DNA of 64,000 bases, taken from Methanocorpusculaceae archaeon UBA425 (GTDB lineage: Archaea > Halobacteriota > Methanomicrobia > Methanomicrobiales > Methanocorpusculaceae). The notes under the pieces are model-generated. The model worked only from the letters and a program-made list of their open reading frames with translations, was not told where the DNA came from and made no database searches. Positions 42,100-50,769 of this stretch are shown here, in pieces. Numbering within the stretch: the stretch's first letter is position 1; the number at the start of each line of letters is the position of its first letter. The DNA lies in assembly GCA_002506085.1 (NCBI GenBank), contig DAWV01000021.1, forward strand, positions 1 to 64,000. Direction: 5' to 3'. Made by a program: the position numbers and the translations under genes.

Positions 42100-43566
42100 T
42101 CATTGATTTACTTCCGGGCAAGGTTCACTTTCGGTTAAAATCCGCTCAGGATGTGTATAGACTGTGAACCGGGGCGGCCGCGTAAAGCAAATAAGGGTCA
42201 GCCCTGCTTTTTCCGCAAGAGAAATACCGGCAGAAGTTGCCGCGGCACGCGAAACGATAATCGGGATTCCGGCGTTAACTGCCTTGCTGACCATGTCCGC
42301 GGGCATTCTCCCCGTGCACCCCATTACACATTCCGCGGGCGGCAGGTTGTTTAACACCATATGTCCGATGACCTTGTCAACCGCATTGTGTCGTCCGATA
42401 TCGCTTGCAGAATAGACGACGCGTCCCCCGTGATACAGGACCGCACAGTGAAGGGCTCCTGTATTGTCCCACTCTTCCGTGTTAATCTGTTCACGGATGG
42501 CAAAAATTTCCGCCGGGGAAATGCGCAGGTCCGAGGTCACAGATCCCGGTGTTTTCCGCGGGGTGAATCCTCCGGACGTGCCAAGGCTGCAGTCAATGCA
42601 TTCCGCATCATCTGCTTCGACAAAAATATCTCTGCCGGAAACCCGCACGGATTTCGGATGTTTCGAGATGCCGGCGGCAACAAAAAATCCAATGCCGAGC
42701 TCTTTGAGTGAATCATGCGTTGCCACATTTTTCAGATACTCCTTTCCATTCAGATAGAGAATGATATCCTCTTCAACGACAACCGTGTCCGTGACCGGCA
42801 CAAAGCCGCCGTCCGCATATTTCCAGCCGGTAATCTGAACACTGTTTCCGCTTATTTCGGGAATGGCGGATGTGCTTCCGGAAAATCCGGCAATCCGTTC
42901 AGGATGGGTATAGACGGTAAACCGTTTATCTCTTGCAAATCCCACTAAGGTTATTCCTTGCTTTTCTGCACAAGTAATCCCGCGGTACGTAACGGCCGTT
43001 CGTCCAACGACAATAGGAATGCCTGCCTTTGCCGCTTTTCTGACCATGCCTTCTGGCTGTCTGCCGGTACATGCGAGTGCACATTCACCCGGGTTAAGTC
43101 CGTGCAGAATCATGAACCCGATGACTTTGTCTACGGCATTGTGTCTCGCGATATCGCTGGAAACCGATACGATTTTGCCGTTATGCCATAATGCGGCACA
43201 GTGAAGTCCTCCTGTCTTTCTCCAGACTTCCACATTCATCGATTCACGAAGGGCAAAAACAGCTTCGGGTGATATCCTCAAAGAAGAACAGACGAAATCG
43301 TTTTCTGCAGAGGAGACCTCGGCTTCAACGAATACGTTTTTTCCGTCAGCGTGCACTGAGTGAATTTTTTTGGCAATACCGGATGCCGCAAAAAATCCTG
43401 CTCCGAGTTCAGATAACATATCATTGCTTGCTATGATGTGCCGGCATTCCTTTCCATTCAGATAGAGGACGATTTCATCTTCGCGTGAGACAATATCGGC
43501 TATTTCTCTGGAAACACCGTTTTCAAAGAGAAGAGCAGGATGATTTGATATCTGGGAATTATCCAT
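42100..43566 (-). CDS. fdhD: Tandem FdhD-like protein (formate dehydrogenase accessory)
   Basis: 488 residues, about twice the usual FdhD. Two full homologous halves, about 20-235 and 255-480, both have LYLNGKE, RISPEA/RISPAE, LHCAxLxHxGxxV, RHNAVDKVIG, CTGRxPxxMV, and GIPIxVxRxAxTxxGI...RFTVYTHPERI. FdhD moves sulfur from IscS to the molybdenum or tungsten cofactor of formate dehydrogenase through a CxxC. The second half keeps CIDC in its flexible loop; the first half has a shortened loop with only FVCSS. The first copy is therefore probably structural, forming an intramolecular dimer. The fusion is seen directly; the consequence is inference. Confidence 0.9.
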   Translation of the reverse strand: MDNSQISNHPALLFENGVSREIADIVSREDEIVLYLNGKECRHIIASNDMLSELGAGFFAASGIAKKIHSVHADGKNVFVEAEVSSAENDFVCSSLRISPEAVFALRESMNVEVWRKTGGLHCAALWHNGKIVSVSSDIARHNAVDKVIGFMILHGLNPGECALACTGRQPEGMVRKAAKAGIPIVVGRTAVTYRGITCAEKQGITLVGFARDKRFTVYTHPERIAGFSGSTSAIPEISGNSVQITGWKYADGGFVPVTDTVVVEEDIILYLNGKEYLKNVATHDSLKELGIGFFVAAGISKHPKSVRVSGRDIFVEADDAECIDCSLGTSGGFTPRKTPGSVTSDLRISPAEIFAIREQINTEEWDNTGALHCAVLYHGGRVVYSASDIGRHNAVDKVIGHMVLNNLPPAECVMGCTGRMPADMVSKAVNAGIPIIVSRAAATSAGISLAEKAGLTLICFTRPPRFTVYTHPERILTESEPCPEVNQ

Positions 43567-43687
43567 GTATCTATCTCATTATTTTTCAGGGATTATCAGT
43601 GTTGCCCCTTTGCCTTCGCCTGTGACGGATATTTTTTTGGTCTGAGGGAATCGATGTGTAAATGAAAGAAAATCCCCTATCCCCTTC

Positions 43688-43695
43688 TTTAAATA
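43688..43695 (+). promoter_or_regulatory. TATA box for a probably leaderless gene
   Basis: TTTAAATA lies 28 bases (centre to A of ATG) before the start at 43720, the normal archaeal distance from TATA box to transcript start, so the mRNA would begin at or near the ATG. Confidence 0.6.
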
Positions 43696-43719
43696 CCAGA
43701 ATGATTACTATCTTTTTGT

Positions 43720-44592
43720 ATGAACAGAATTCTATTGCTTATATTGCTTGCATTCTCTCTCGTTTTTGTAAAGGGAAAGTTCAGTCCTATCGATCCGGTT
43801 GTCGGTACATGGGCAGGGAATGACGGGGCCGGGGAATCCATTATCCTCAATCAGAATGGAACCGGATTTGCTGTGTTTCTCACGGAGACCGGAATGAAAA
43901 CATTTTTTCCCGTCTGGAAATCTGTCGGAAATAATTCCTATTATCTGGACTATCCGAGACAGGCAGTTCTGTCTCCTGACAATCTGACACTGACGTTTGC
44001 AGATAATCAGTCGTTTACCGGGAATGGATTTGTCGGTCCATGGAAAGGGACCGGAGATCAAGCACAGGCTCAGGGTCTCGCGGCAGAGGAACTTCTGTAC
44101 ATATTCCCTAATAATACCGGATTTTATTATCTGAAAGCCGCGAAGAATCCCGCGAGTTCACAAGTGATGGCTTTTTCCTGGAAGCAGCTTGATGACGGTT
44201 CATATTCCTTCTATGACTACTCGATCGGTATGCTTTTTGCACTTTCCGATGATGCAAAAACACAGACTTACCTGAAAACGGGGAGTAAATACTCCGGAAA
44301 TGGATTGGCCGGCATTTGGAACAGAGCGGAACCCTATACCGCGGGTGACGGGACCCGGGTAAATATTCAGCGCGTCTTTAACGAGGATGGAACCGCGAAG
44401 CAGTTTATGTATAAGATGGATGGAACAATCCATTCTGTACGTCATATGACCTGGTTCCGGCTTATTGACGGAACCTACTGTGTCGTAATCGATGATTTGC
44501 CGCTTGGAAAAGCTGTGCTGAATGATGACGGTACACTTACCTATAATGATTACTGTACTTTCACGCCGGATATGGTTTTCCACAAAATCTGA
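43720..44592 (+). CDS. Secreted hypothetical protein with repeated beta modules
   Basis: 290 residues. An N-terminal signal segment (ILLLILLAFSLVFVKG) is followed by a mostly beta protein. Three similar modules begin VVGTWAG, FVGPWKG and LAGIWNR, each followed by a strand pair ending in aromatic residues, as in lipocalin-like or bacterial lipoprotein repeats. I do not recognise a named family. There is no lipobox cysteine. It is flanked by genes on the other strand, so it is its own transcription unit. Confidence 0.7.
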   Translation: MNRILLLILLAFSLVFVKGKFSPIDPVVGTWAGNDGAGESIILNQNGTGFAVFLTETGMKTFFPVWKSVGNNSYYLDYPRQAVLSPDNLTLTFADNQSFTGNGFVGPWKGTGDQAQAQGLAAEELLYIFPNNTGFYYLKAAKNPASSQVMAFSWKQLDDGSYSFYDYSIGMLFALSDDAKTQTYLKTGSKYSGNGLAGIWNRAEPYTAGDGTRVNIQRVFNEDGTAKQFMYKMDGTIHSVRHMTWFRLIDGTYCVVIDDLPLGKAVLNDDGTLTYNDYCTFTPDMVFHKI

Positions 44593-44688
44593 GGCAGGGT
44601 GAGCCGATAGACCATCCATTCTCTTTTTATTTTCTGTTCGTATCCGCCCGCAGTTTATCGGTACTATATTTCCGGGAAAAAAAGATGA

Positions 44689-45885
44689 TTATCTGTTCAG
44701 TTCGCCGTGCAGCGAGATGTCCAGTCCGACGTATTCCTCTTCCTCCGTGACCCGGAATCCGATGGTCTTATCCACAATCCAGGCAAGGAGGTAGGTCATT
44801 CCGAAGGCAAATACAGCGGTGACGCAGGCATCCAGAATCTGGATTCCAAGCTGATACACGTTTCCTTCCAGAAGTCCCGAGACTCCGCCGACCGCGGCGA
44901 CTGCGAATATACCGCAGGCAATGGTTCCCCAGAATCCGCCGACCCCGTGGATAGACCAGGCATCGAGACTTTCATCGAATCCTTTCTTCACCCTCCAGAG
45001 AAGGGCATAGTAACAGAGAATTCCGGCAACCGTCCCGATGAAGAGGGCGCCCCACATATTGACATATCCCGCGGCAGGAGTGATAGCCCCGAGACCGGCG
45101 ATGGTTCCCGAGATGAATCCAAGCGAACTTGGTTTGCCGTGCCGCCAGTTTGCGAGCATCCAGGATATTGTTCCGGCGGCGGCAGACAGCAGAGTTACAA
45201 TGATTGCGTGAATGGCAACTTCGTTCGCGGCAAGGGCGCTTCCCCCATTGAATCCCATCCAGCCGAAGAGGAGCACTCCTCCGGCGAAGAAGGTGAGCGG
45301 AATGTTCTGGGCGCTCAGGTTATATGAGCCGAATCCGGAACGTTTGCCGATATATATTGCCAGAGCGAGTGCGCTGAATCCCGCACTGATATGGACGACT
45401 GTTCCCCCGGCGAAATCCAGGGCGCCGAGCTGCTGGAGCCAGCCTCCGCCCCAAAGCCAGTGGGCGATCGGGTCATAGACTAGCGTTGTCCAGAGCAGTC
45501 CGAAGAACAGGAACGCCCCGAATTTTACCCGTTCGGCCACTCCCGATACAATAATTGCGAGTGTGAGGCCGGCAAAGGTCATCTGGAATGCGGCAAAGAG
45601 CATGTCGGGAATTTGCAGCCCGAGTTCAGTCCCGAATCCTATTCCGGCAAATCCAACATGTTCAAGACCGCCTATTATGATATAATCCGTTCCAAAGACC
45701 AGCGAATAGCCGATCAGGAACCACTGGAGGATTACTATCATTAGTGATGCGAATACGAGCATAAGAACCGAGATGAAGTTCTTTTTGCGAACCATCCCGC
45801 CGTAGAACAATCCAAGGGCGGGAGTCATTAATAGTACGAGCGCTGTTGACGCAAGTACCCAGGCAACTGATCCGGTATCAATCAT
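44689..45885 (-). CDS. amt: Ammonium transporter Amt
   Basis: 398 residues from the ATG at 45885 (MIDTGSVAWVLASTALVLLMTPALGLFYGGMV); an upstream ATG at 45936 would add 17 polar residues. Eleven membrane helices. The family marks are the first-helix pattern above, DFAGGTVVHISAGFSALALA with one of the paired pore histidines, and SIHGVGGFWGTIACGIFA with the other. The C-terminal tail ends GLDISLHGELNR. It conducts ammonium inward. No glnK gene is adjacent, unlike most archaeal amt loci. Confidence 0.95.
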   Translation of the reverse strand: MIDTGSVAWVLASTALVLLMTPALGLFYGGMVRKKNFISVLMLVFASLMIVILQWFLIGYSLVFGTDYIIIGGLEHVGFAGIGFGTELGLQIPDMLFAAFQMTFAGLTLAIIVSGVAERVKFGAFLFFGLLWTTLVYDPIAHWLWGGGWLQQLGALDFAGGTVVHISAGFSALALAIYIGKRSGFGSYNLSAQNIPLTFFAGGVLLFGWMGFNGGSALAANEVAIHAIIVTLLSAAAGTISWMLANWRHGKPSSLGFISGTIAGLGAITPAAGYVNMWGALFIGTVAGILCYYALLWRVKKGFDESLDAWSIHGVGGFWGTIACGIFAVAAVGGVSGLLEGNVYQLGIQILDACVTAVFAFGMTYLLAWIVDKTIGFRVTEEEEYVGLDISLHGELNR

Positions 45886-46015
45886 ATATGAGGAATCCTT
45901 CAGGAAACCGGCATCAGGAGTGTGATACTTGATCACACCACGCTGCTTCCGGTATCGCAGATATTTAGACAGAATTATTGACCCTGAAAATATTTAAATT
46001 AGGACAATGATTAGC

Positions 46016-46150
46016 ATGTCACACGTTATCATGTATAAAATAAGGGAGACTATCGGAGCGGAATCCCTCGTCATTAAGGAAGACATGACCGGATTACACA
46101 TCGCAGCATACATAAATCGGGCAGAGTTCCCGCAAAAAAAATTAGAATGA
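46016..46150 (+). CDS. Possible small protein downstream of amt promoter
   Basis: 44 residues from the ATG at 46016 (47 from an ATG at 46007): MSHVIMYKIRETIGAESLVI and a C-terminal half TGLHIAAYINRAEFPQKKLE. A TATA-like TATTTAAA at 45990-45997 would place the transcript start at or next to this ATG. The gene lies divergent to amt and its end overlaps the dicarboxylate transporter gene by 9 bp. I do not recognise a family; it could be a chance frame. Confidence 0.4.
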   Translation: MSHVIMYKIRETIGAESLVIKEDMTGLHIAAYINRAEFPQKKLE

Positions 46151-47656
46151 TGTTATAAGCGCCCATGAAGGCATATCGACGGTGATGCCGAATGCCCACA
46201 AGCCCACCGTGAAGATGAAGATTGTGAAGAGCACAACACCAATCAGGTTCAGGAACCATCCTGTTGTAATCATGCCCTTCATATCCACATATTCCGTACC
46301 AAAAGCGATTGCATTTGGCGGGGTGGCGACAGGCAGCATGAATGCGAGCGAGGAACACACCGCCGCCGTCACCATGAGAATAATCGGGTTAACCGACAGG
46401 GAGATTGAGGTGATTGCGAGAACCGGAATCATAAGGGATGAGATAGCTGTATTCGAGGTAATCTCGGTCAGCAGCGATATTATAAATGCTACTATCAAGA
46501 CCAGGAGGACAATCGGAATACCCTGTAAGACCTCCAGGAATCCGACAATTGACTGCGCAAGTCCGCTGCTGGTGAATGCTGCCGTAAGACAGAGACCGCC
46601 GCCAAAGAGCAGGAGAATTCCCCACGGAATACGGACAGCCCACTGCCAGTTCATGGTAAACTCCTGTTTCTTCCAGCTGATTGGCAGAATGAACAGGAGA
46701 ATTGCTCCGGCTACTGCAATTATTCCCTCATTGATTCCCGGGAATATCATATCGAGACCAGGGATGACAAAGGAACCTAAGTCTTTGGTTGAAGCAAAAA
46801 TCCAGCAGAGTGCTGTCAGAATGAAGACGAAGAGAGTGTTCTTCTCGCCGCGTGACATCGGACCGAGTTCTTCCACTTCTTTATCGAGCACTGCTTTGAT
46901 GCCTTCGAGTGATTTCGGCATAGTTCTGAACGCAACCTTCGTAAGCCAGAGCCACATGAGCGGAATCATCACGGCAACGAACGGCACACCAAACAGCATC
47001 CAGGTGAAGAAGTCGATTGCCGGAGCATTCGGGAAGAGAACTGCCAGTTGTGCGGCAAAGATACTGTTTGCCGGTGTTCCGATCAGGGTTCCGATACCTC
47101 CGACGCTCGCAGCATAAGCAACTGCGAGAACCAGACACCCGGCAAATGCCTTCTGGGGTGATGTCATATCCTGATATACTCTGGTCGGAAGAACCGTCGC
47201 GATAATTGCAATCGCGATCGGAATCATCATCATCGCCGTGGCAGTATTCGACATCCACATCGAAAGAAATGCCGTAGCAATCATAAATCCGAGGATGAGC
47301 CTATTCGGACTTGTTCCGGTAATAGATATAATCTTTAGTGCGATCCTTTTATGGAGTCCCCACCTCTGTATTGACATTGCAATAATAAAACCGCCAAGAA
47401 AGAGGAATATAACATAATTCGCATAGTTTACTGCCGCACCAGAGAATGACAGAATTCCAAGAAGAGGGAATGCCACTAATGGAATAAGGGATGTTACTTC
47501 TATCGGAATAGGCTGGGTAATCCAGAAAATAGCCATCATGAGGGTTACTGCCGCGGTGAGCCGCGCCGGTAACGGCATGACTGCAGGATCAATGGGGGCA
47601 AACGCCAGTATAAGAAAGACGGCGATGCCGAGTATTAGCCCATATCCTTTTTTCAT
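46142..47656 (-). CDS. SLC13/DASS family anion symporter
   Basis: 504 residues with about 12 membrane segments. The SLC13 motifs are ITQPIPIEVTSLIPLVAFPLLG, SNTATAMMMIPIAIAI (the first Ser-Asn-Thr clamp), IGTPANSIFA, LTEITSNTAISSLMIPV (the second clamp) and MLPVATPPNAIAFG. It probably imports C4-dicarboxylates or a related anion with Na+. Whether the substrate is succinate, sulfate or other cannot be told. A single gene, no partner nearby. Confidence 0.92.
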   Translation of the reverse strand: MKKGYGLILGIAVFLILAFAPIDPAVMPLPARLTAAVTLMMAIFWITQPIPIEVTSLIPLVAFPLLGILSFSGAAVNYANYVIFLFLGGFIIAMSIQRWGLHKRIALKIISITGTSPNRLILGFMIATAFLSMWMSNTATAMMMIPIAIAIIATVLPTRVYQDMTSPQKAFAGCLVLAVAYAASVGGIGTLIGTPANSIFAAQLAVLFPNAPAIDFFTWMLFGVPFVAVMIPLMWLWLTKVAFRTMPKSLEGIKAVLDKEVEELGPMSRGEKNTLFVFILTALCWIFASTKDLGSFVIPGLDMIFPGINEGIIAVAGAILLFILPISWKKQEFTMNWQWAVRIPWGILLLFGGGLCLTAAFTSSGLAQSIVGFLEVLQGIPIVLLVLIVAFIISLLTEITSNTAISSLMIPVLAITSISLSVNPIILMVTAAVCSSLAFMLPVATPPNAIAFGTEYVDMKGMITTGWFLNLIGVVLFTIFIFTVGLWAFGITVDMPSWALITSF

Positions 47657-47888
47657 AAATAAATTTATTGAACGGAATCTGATATGAGCATTGCTATTCT
47701 CAATATCAAGCGCTTCGGGGATAGCTGACTCCCGGATTTAGCTTTCACCCCGCATGTTCCGATACATACCGGACCCGCCGGAGATAGCAGTTGATGGGGA
47801 TGCTCCGTCAGTGAAACAGCGGGGCATGATTCTGTGCATATTCACTTTTCCAGGAATAGATATAAATATGAATACTGCATATGTGTTA

Positions 47889-47914
47889 TTCACACTGTGA
47901 ACATCACACTGTGA
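47889..47914. promoter_or_regulatory. Two tandem palindromes before tRNA-Cys/SepCysS
   Basis: TTCACACTGTGAA (47889-47901) is a perfect palindrome around one base; TCACACTGTGA (47904-47914) repeats it 15 bp later. Together they form a double operator-like site 13 bases before tRNA-Cys. The centre-to-centre distance of about 1.5 helical turns would put two bound dimers on nearly opposite faces. Confidence 0.6.
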
Positions 47915-47926
47915 ATCATATACACT

Positions 47927-47997
47927 GCCAGGTTGGCGGAGTGGTTACGCGGCTGCCTGCAGAGCAGTCCACACCTGTTCAATTCAGGTACCTGGCT
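47927..47997 (+). tRNA. tRNA-Cys (anticodon GCA)
   Basis: Acceptor GCCAGGT pairs with ACCTGGC, discriminator T (U73, the Cys identity base). Anticodon stem GCTGC/GCAGT with loop CTGCAGA, anticodon GCA. T arm ACCTG-TTCAATT-CAGGT. No intron, CCA not encoded. A T-rich stretch right after (47997-48008) may end the transcript. Confidence 0.95.
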
Positions 47998-48057
47998 TTT
48001 CCTTTTTTGGAAAACCGCATAGTATCTGTGCGGAAAAATGCAGATACTCCATTACTT

Positions 48058-48237
48058 ATGTCACAAAAAGCAATCGATGCAGTATTTACCGGTCTGTTCA
48101 GCATGACCGACATCCGTGTTATTCTGCGGAAAACCGCACCCCTGCATCATCTCAGCGATGAGCAGAAGGAACAGACGAAAAAAGCAGTAGAGATGGTTCG
48201 GAAACAACTCGGGATAATCGAAGGTGACCTCTTATGA
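48058..48237 (+). CDS. Small protein co-translated with SepCysS
   Basis: 59 residues: AIDAVFTGLFSMTDIRVILRK, then PLHHLSDEQKEQTKKAVEMVRKQLG and an acidic end. It is helical, with an N-terminal amphipathic helix. The frame stays open upstream but runs through tRNA-Cys, so I start at 48058. The stop overlaps the SepCysS start as ATGA. Because SepCysS in class I methanogens is joined to SepRS by the scaffold SepCysE, a role as small partner or detached N-terminal piece of SepCysS is possible; this is inference. Confidence 0.7.
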   Translation: MSQKAIDAVFTGLFSMTDIRVILRKTAPLHHLSDEQKEQTKKAVEMVRKQLGIIEGDLL

Positions 48238-49412
48238 AATGTGCAGACTCAATTGAAGCACGGTCAGTCGAAGAATCATTTATCAACCTTGATCCGATCC
48301 AGGCAGCTGGACGCCTCACACCGGAGGCGATGAAAGCAGTCATTTCCTGGGGTGATGGCTATTCAGTCTGTGATAACTGTCATAAACCGTTCCGTCTGGA
48401 TTATGTGAACAACCCGCCCATTGCGGATTTCCACGAAGAGGTTGCCAAGTGGCTCAACATGGACCAGGTCCAGCTTGTCCCCGGGGCACGCCGTGCATTC
48501 CAGGAAGTCACTGGGGCCCTTGTCGGCAAAGGCGAGCCGGTCATCATGACCGGTATGGGACACTATACTGCCTATCTCTCCGTAGAAGTCGTCAACGGAA
48601 TCGTCCGCGAAATAAAACCTACTCCCGATCACCACATCACGGCAGATGCCGCCGCAGTATCGATTGAAAACGCGACACGCGAGTTCGGCTATGCTCCGAA
48701 ACTCGTCTTTGTGGATGCGGTCGATTTCATGTACGGGAACTTCCATGAAGTTAAGGAGATTGCAAAAGTCGCCCGCCAGTATGACATACCTGTCATTTAC
48801 AACGGCGCTTACACAGTTGGTGTTCTCCCGGTAGACGGCAAAAAACTCGGAGTCGATTTCGTTGTCGGATCGGGTCACAAAAGTATGTCGGCCCCAGCCC
48901 CCTCGGGTATTCTTGCGACCACGACAGAATATGCAGATATCGTCCTTCGGACCACTAGGATTCAGGGCGATGTAACTGGTAGAAAATTCGGTATCAAACA
49001 GGTCGGCATTCTCGGGTGCTCCCTGATGGGTGCCCCAGTCGTTGGACTCATTGCCTCGTTCCCGGCAGTAAAGGAACGCGTCAATCACTTCGACGAGCAG
49101 CTCAAAAACCACAAAATCGTCACCGACGCGTTACTTTCCATCGAAGGAACCAAAGTTGCTTCGGAATATCCGCGTAAGCACACGATGACCAGAATGGACA
49201 CAACGGAATCATTCGACAGGATTGCCCAGATACACAGGAAACGCGGTTTTTTCCTTTCGAGTGCCCTTGGAAAACGCGGAATCACCGGCATCATGCCCGG
49301 TGTAACCAAACAGTGGAAGTTCAACACCTACGGACTGACTACCTCCCAGGCAGAATATCTGGCGGATTCGTTCATCGAAATTGCCGAAGAAAATTCTATG
49401 GTCATCGGATAA
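48234..49412 (+). CDS. pscS: O-phosphoseryl-tRNA:Cys-tRNA synthase (SepCysS)
   Basis: 392 residues. A PLP-dependent fold type I enzyme that turns Sep-tRNA-Cys into Cys-tRNA-Cys. It starts with FINLDPIQAAGRLTPEA and has the three conserved cysteines C46 and C49 (SVCDNC) and C262 (ILGCSLMG), which carry sulfur, and the PLP lysine K216 in GSGHKSMSAPAP. Residues 160-190 include VDAVDFMYGNF. The gene follows tRNA-Cys by about 240 bp together with a small ORF. No sepS gene is in the window. Confidence 0.95.
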   Translation: MKCADSIEARSVEESFINLDPIQAAGRLTPEAMKAVISWGDGYSVCDNCHKPFRLDYVNNPPIADFHEEVAKWLNMDQVQLVPGARRAFQEVTGALVGKGEPVIMTGMGHYTAYLSVEVVNGIVREIKPTPDHHITADAAAVSIENATREFGYAPKLVFVDAVDFMYGNFHEVKEIAKVARQYDIPVIYNGAYTVGVLPVDGKKLGVDFVVGSGHKSMSAPAPSGILATTTEYADIVLRTTRIQGDVTGRKFGIKQVGILGCSLMGAPVVGLIASFPAVKERVNHFDEQLKNHKIVTDALLSIEGTKVASEYPRKHTMTRMDTTESFDRIAQIHRKRGFFLSSALGKRGITGIMPGVTKQWKFNTYGLTTSQAEYLADSFIEIAEENSMVIG

Positions 49413-49478
49413 TCCCCCCATATTTTTGTCAATCAGGGTTCCTTCCTGCACAAAATCGAACACACAAAAAAGGAATTA

Positions 49479-50270
49479 TTATTTCGTGAACACCATCACG
49501 GTGTAACCCTCTTCTGCAGCTGCCCGGCTTTTTTCCGTAAACCCTATCAGCTTCATTTTTGCCGAGAACGAATCAGGCGTATTTCTCCCATCCGTATACA
49601 CCGCGGAAATCACTGTATTCACATGTGCACTCAGATAGTCAGCCTCATACTGCACGACTGAATGCTCGTAACCCACGATATCCATCACAAGGGTGATATT
49701 CGACGAAAAACCGGCAGCATCGGCGAGTTTCTGCACGTTTGTCGTCTCCGCATCCACAGACTTCACGATACCTCCCGACTCCACAATACGATTATTCGTG
49801 ATATCCGATGTCACGGAAATCTCCACAGTATCCACACCATAGCCGATAGCCTTCTGCACAAACGTCGTTCCGAGAGCGTTATTCTTCTTCGTTATCAGGA
49901 GACCCGGAATCAGATATGGATTCGGCTCCACCGAAACCTGATTCACCGGCATCGTAATTTTATCATTTATATACGCAGAAAGTACCCCGATACCGGCACC
50001 GAGCTCGATAACCGGATTTCCCGGGACCAGATATTCGTCCACGGCGTCAAACATCTCCATCTCATATGCATTCGGATTCAGCAGAAGCTGCCAGATGAAC
50101 GTCCCATCCACATAGGCAGGATCAACGGAAATCAGGTTGCCGCGAATCATCACCTCACTAGGAGTAGGATTAATCACACCCACACAGCCGGAGGTCAGCG
50201 TGAAACCAATAACCAAAAGAGCCAGTATACCTATGGAAACCGTTTTTCTCCCCGGAGTATTCATATTCAT
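49479..50270 (-). CDS. Lipoprotein with FkbM-like methyltransferase fold
   Basis: 263 residues. An N-terminal signal with lipobox TSGC (about Cys29) is followed by a Rossmann-like domain: PVIELGAGIGVLSAYINDK looks like the SAM-binding loop, VSVEPNPYLIPGLLITKKNNAL like the acidic motif II and following helix of FkbM methyltransferases, then LVMDIVGYEHSVVQYEADYL. A lipid-anchored extracellular protein would not meet SAM, so it may be an enzyme relic used for binding, or the signal prediction may be wrong. Role unknown. Confidence 0.7.
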   Translation of the reverse strand: MNMNTPGRKTVSIGILALLVIGFTLTSGCVGVINPTPSEVMIRGNLISVDPAYVDGTFIWQLLLNPNAYEMEMFDAVDEYLVPGNPVIELGAGIGVLSAYINDKITMPVNQVSVEPNPYLIPGLLITKKNNALGTTFVQKAIGYGVDTVEISVTSDITNNRIVESGGIVKSVDAETTNVQKLADAAGFSSNITLVMDIVGYEHSVVQYEADYLSAHVNTVISAVYTDGRNTPDSFSAKMKLIGFTEKSRAAAEEGYTVMVFTK

Positions 50271-50388
50271 GATAAACCTTCTGAGGTCAACATATATTTA
50301 GATATTGCTTTGCCCGGGGGAAAAATTTCGTTCTCCATATCCATGCACCTTCTTTAAGGCAGTACTCACTTCAACGCAAATAACGTAA

Positions 50389-50434
50389 GTATAAACATAT
50401 CAATTGCCAAATAATATACTGCCGTGAGAGGAGG
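50389..50434 (+). promoter_or_regulatory. Promoter and ribosome site of the ATP synthase operon
   Basis: GTATAAACAT (50389-50398) is a TATA box candidate; AAATAATATA (50409-50418) is a second. A strong ribosome site GAGAGGAGGG (50426-50434) ends five bases before the atpH start. The first TATA box would give a leader of about 25 bases that still contains the ribosome site. Confidence 0.6.
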
Positions 50435-50439
50435 GTTGG

Positions 50440-50769
50440 ATGAAAACTGAGGTTCTGAAAAGCATTAAAGAAACCGAAGCAAAAAGTAAATCCACAATCA
50501 CCGCAGCCGAGAGTGCCGCCGAGCAGACACTTGCAAACGCAAAACTCGAAGCTGATAACCTGATTGCCAAGGCAACAACAATTGCCGAGGATTACAAAAA
50601 GCAGAGACTATTAGATGCACGGAATGTAGCAACAGCAAAGCATGCCGCAATTGTTACCCAGGGTAAGGCAGACGCCGATAAACTGATTAACGCCGGAAGC
50701 AAAAAGCTCCCGCAGGCAGCTTCGCTATTCGTAGAGCGGTTTAAGGAGAAACTGCATGTTTCAGCCTAG
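50440..50769 (+). CDS. atpH: A-type ATP synthase subunit H
   Basis: 109 residues, a charged coiled coil rich in A, K and E (SIKETEAKSKSTITAAESAAEQTLANAKLEADNLIAKATTI), typical of the peripheral-stalk subunit H that pairs with E. It opens the nine-gene operon H-I-K-E-C-F-A-B-D, the order known from other methanogens. It overlaps atpI by 14 bp. Confidence 0.92.
   Translation: MKTEVLKSIKETEAKSKSTITAAESAAEQTLANAKLEADNLIAKATTIAEDYKKQRLLDARNVATAKHAAIVTQGKADADKLINAGSKKLPQAASLFVERFKEKLHVSA

Noticed and set aside
44590..44630. GGGTGAGCCGATAG word after the secreted protein gene
   Set aside because: It matches the GAGCC-GATA module of the repeat islands over only about 14 bases and lacks the second arm, so I do not annotate it as a repeat copy.
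46182..47117. Open frame of 311 codons on the plus strand
   Set aside because: Opposite the SLC13 transporter gene; the residue pattern is the complement of membrane helices.
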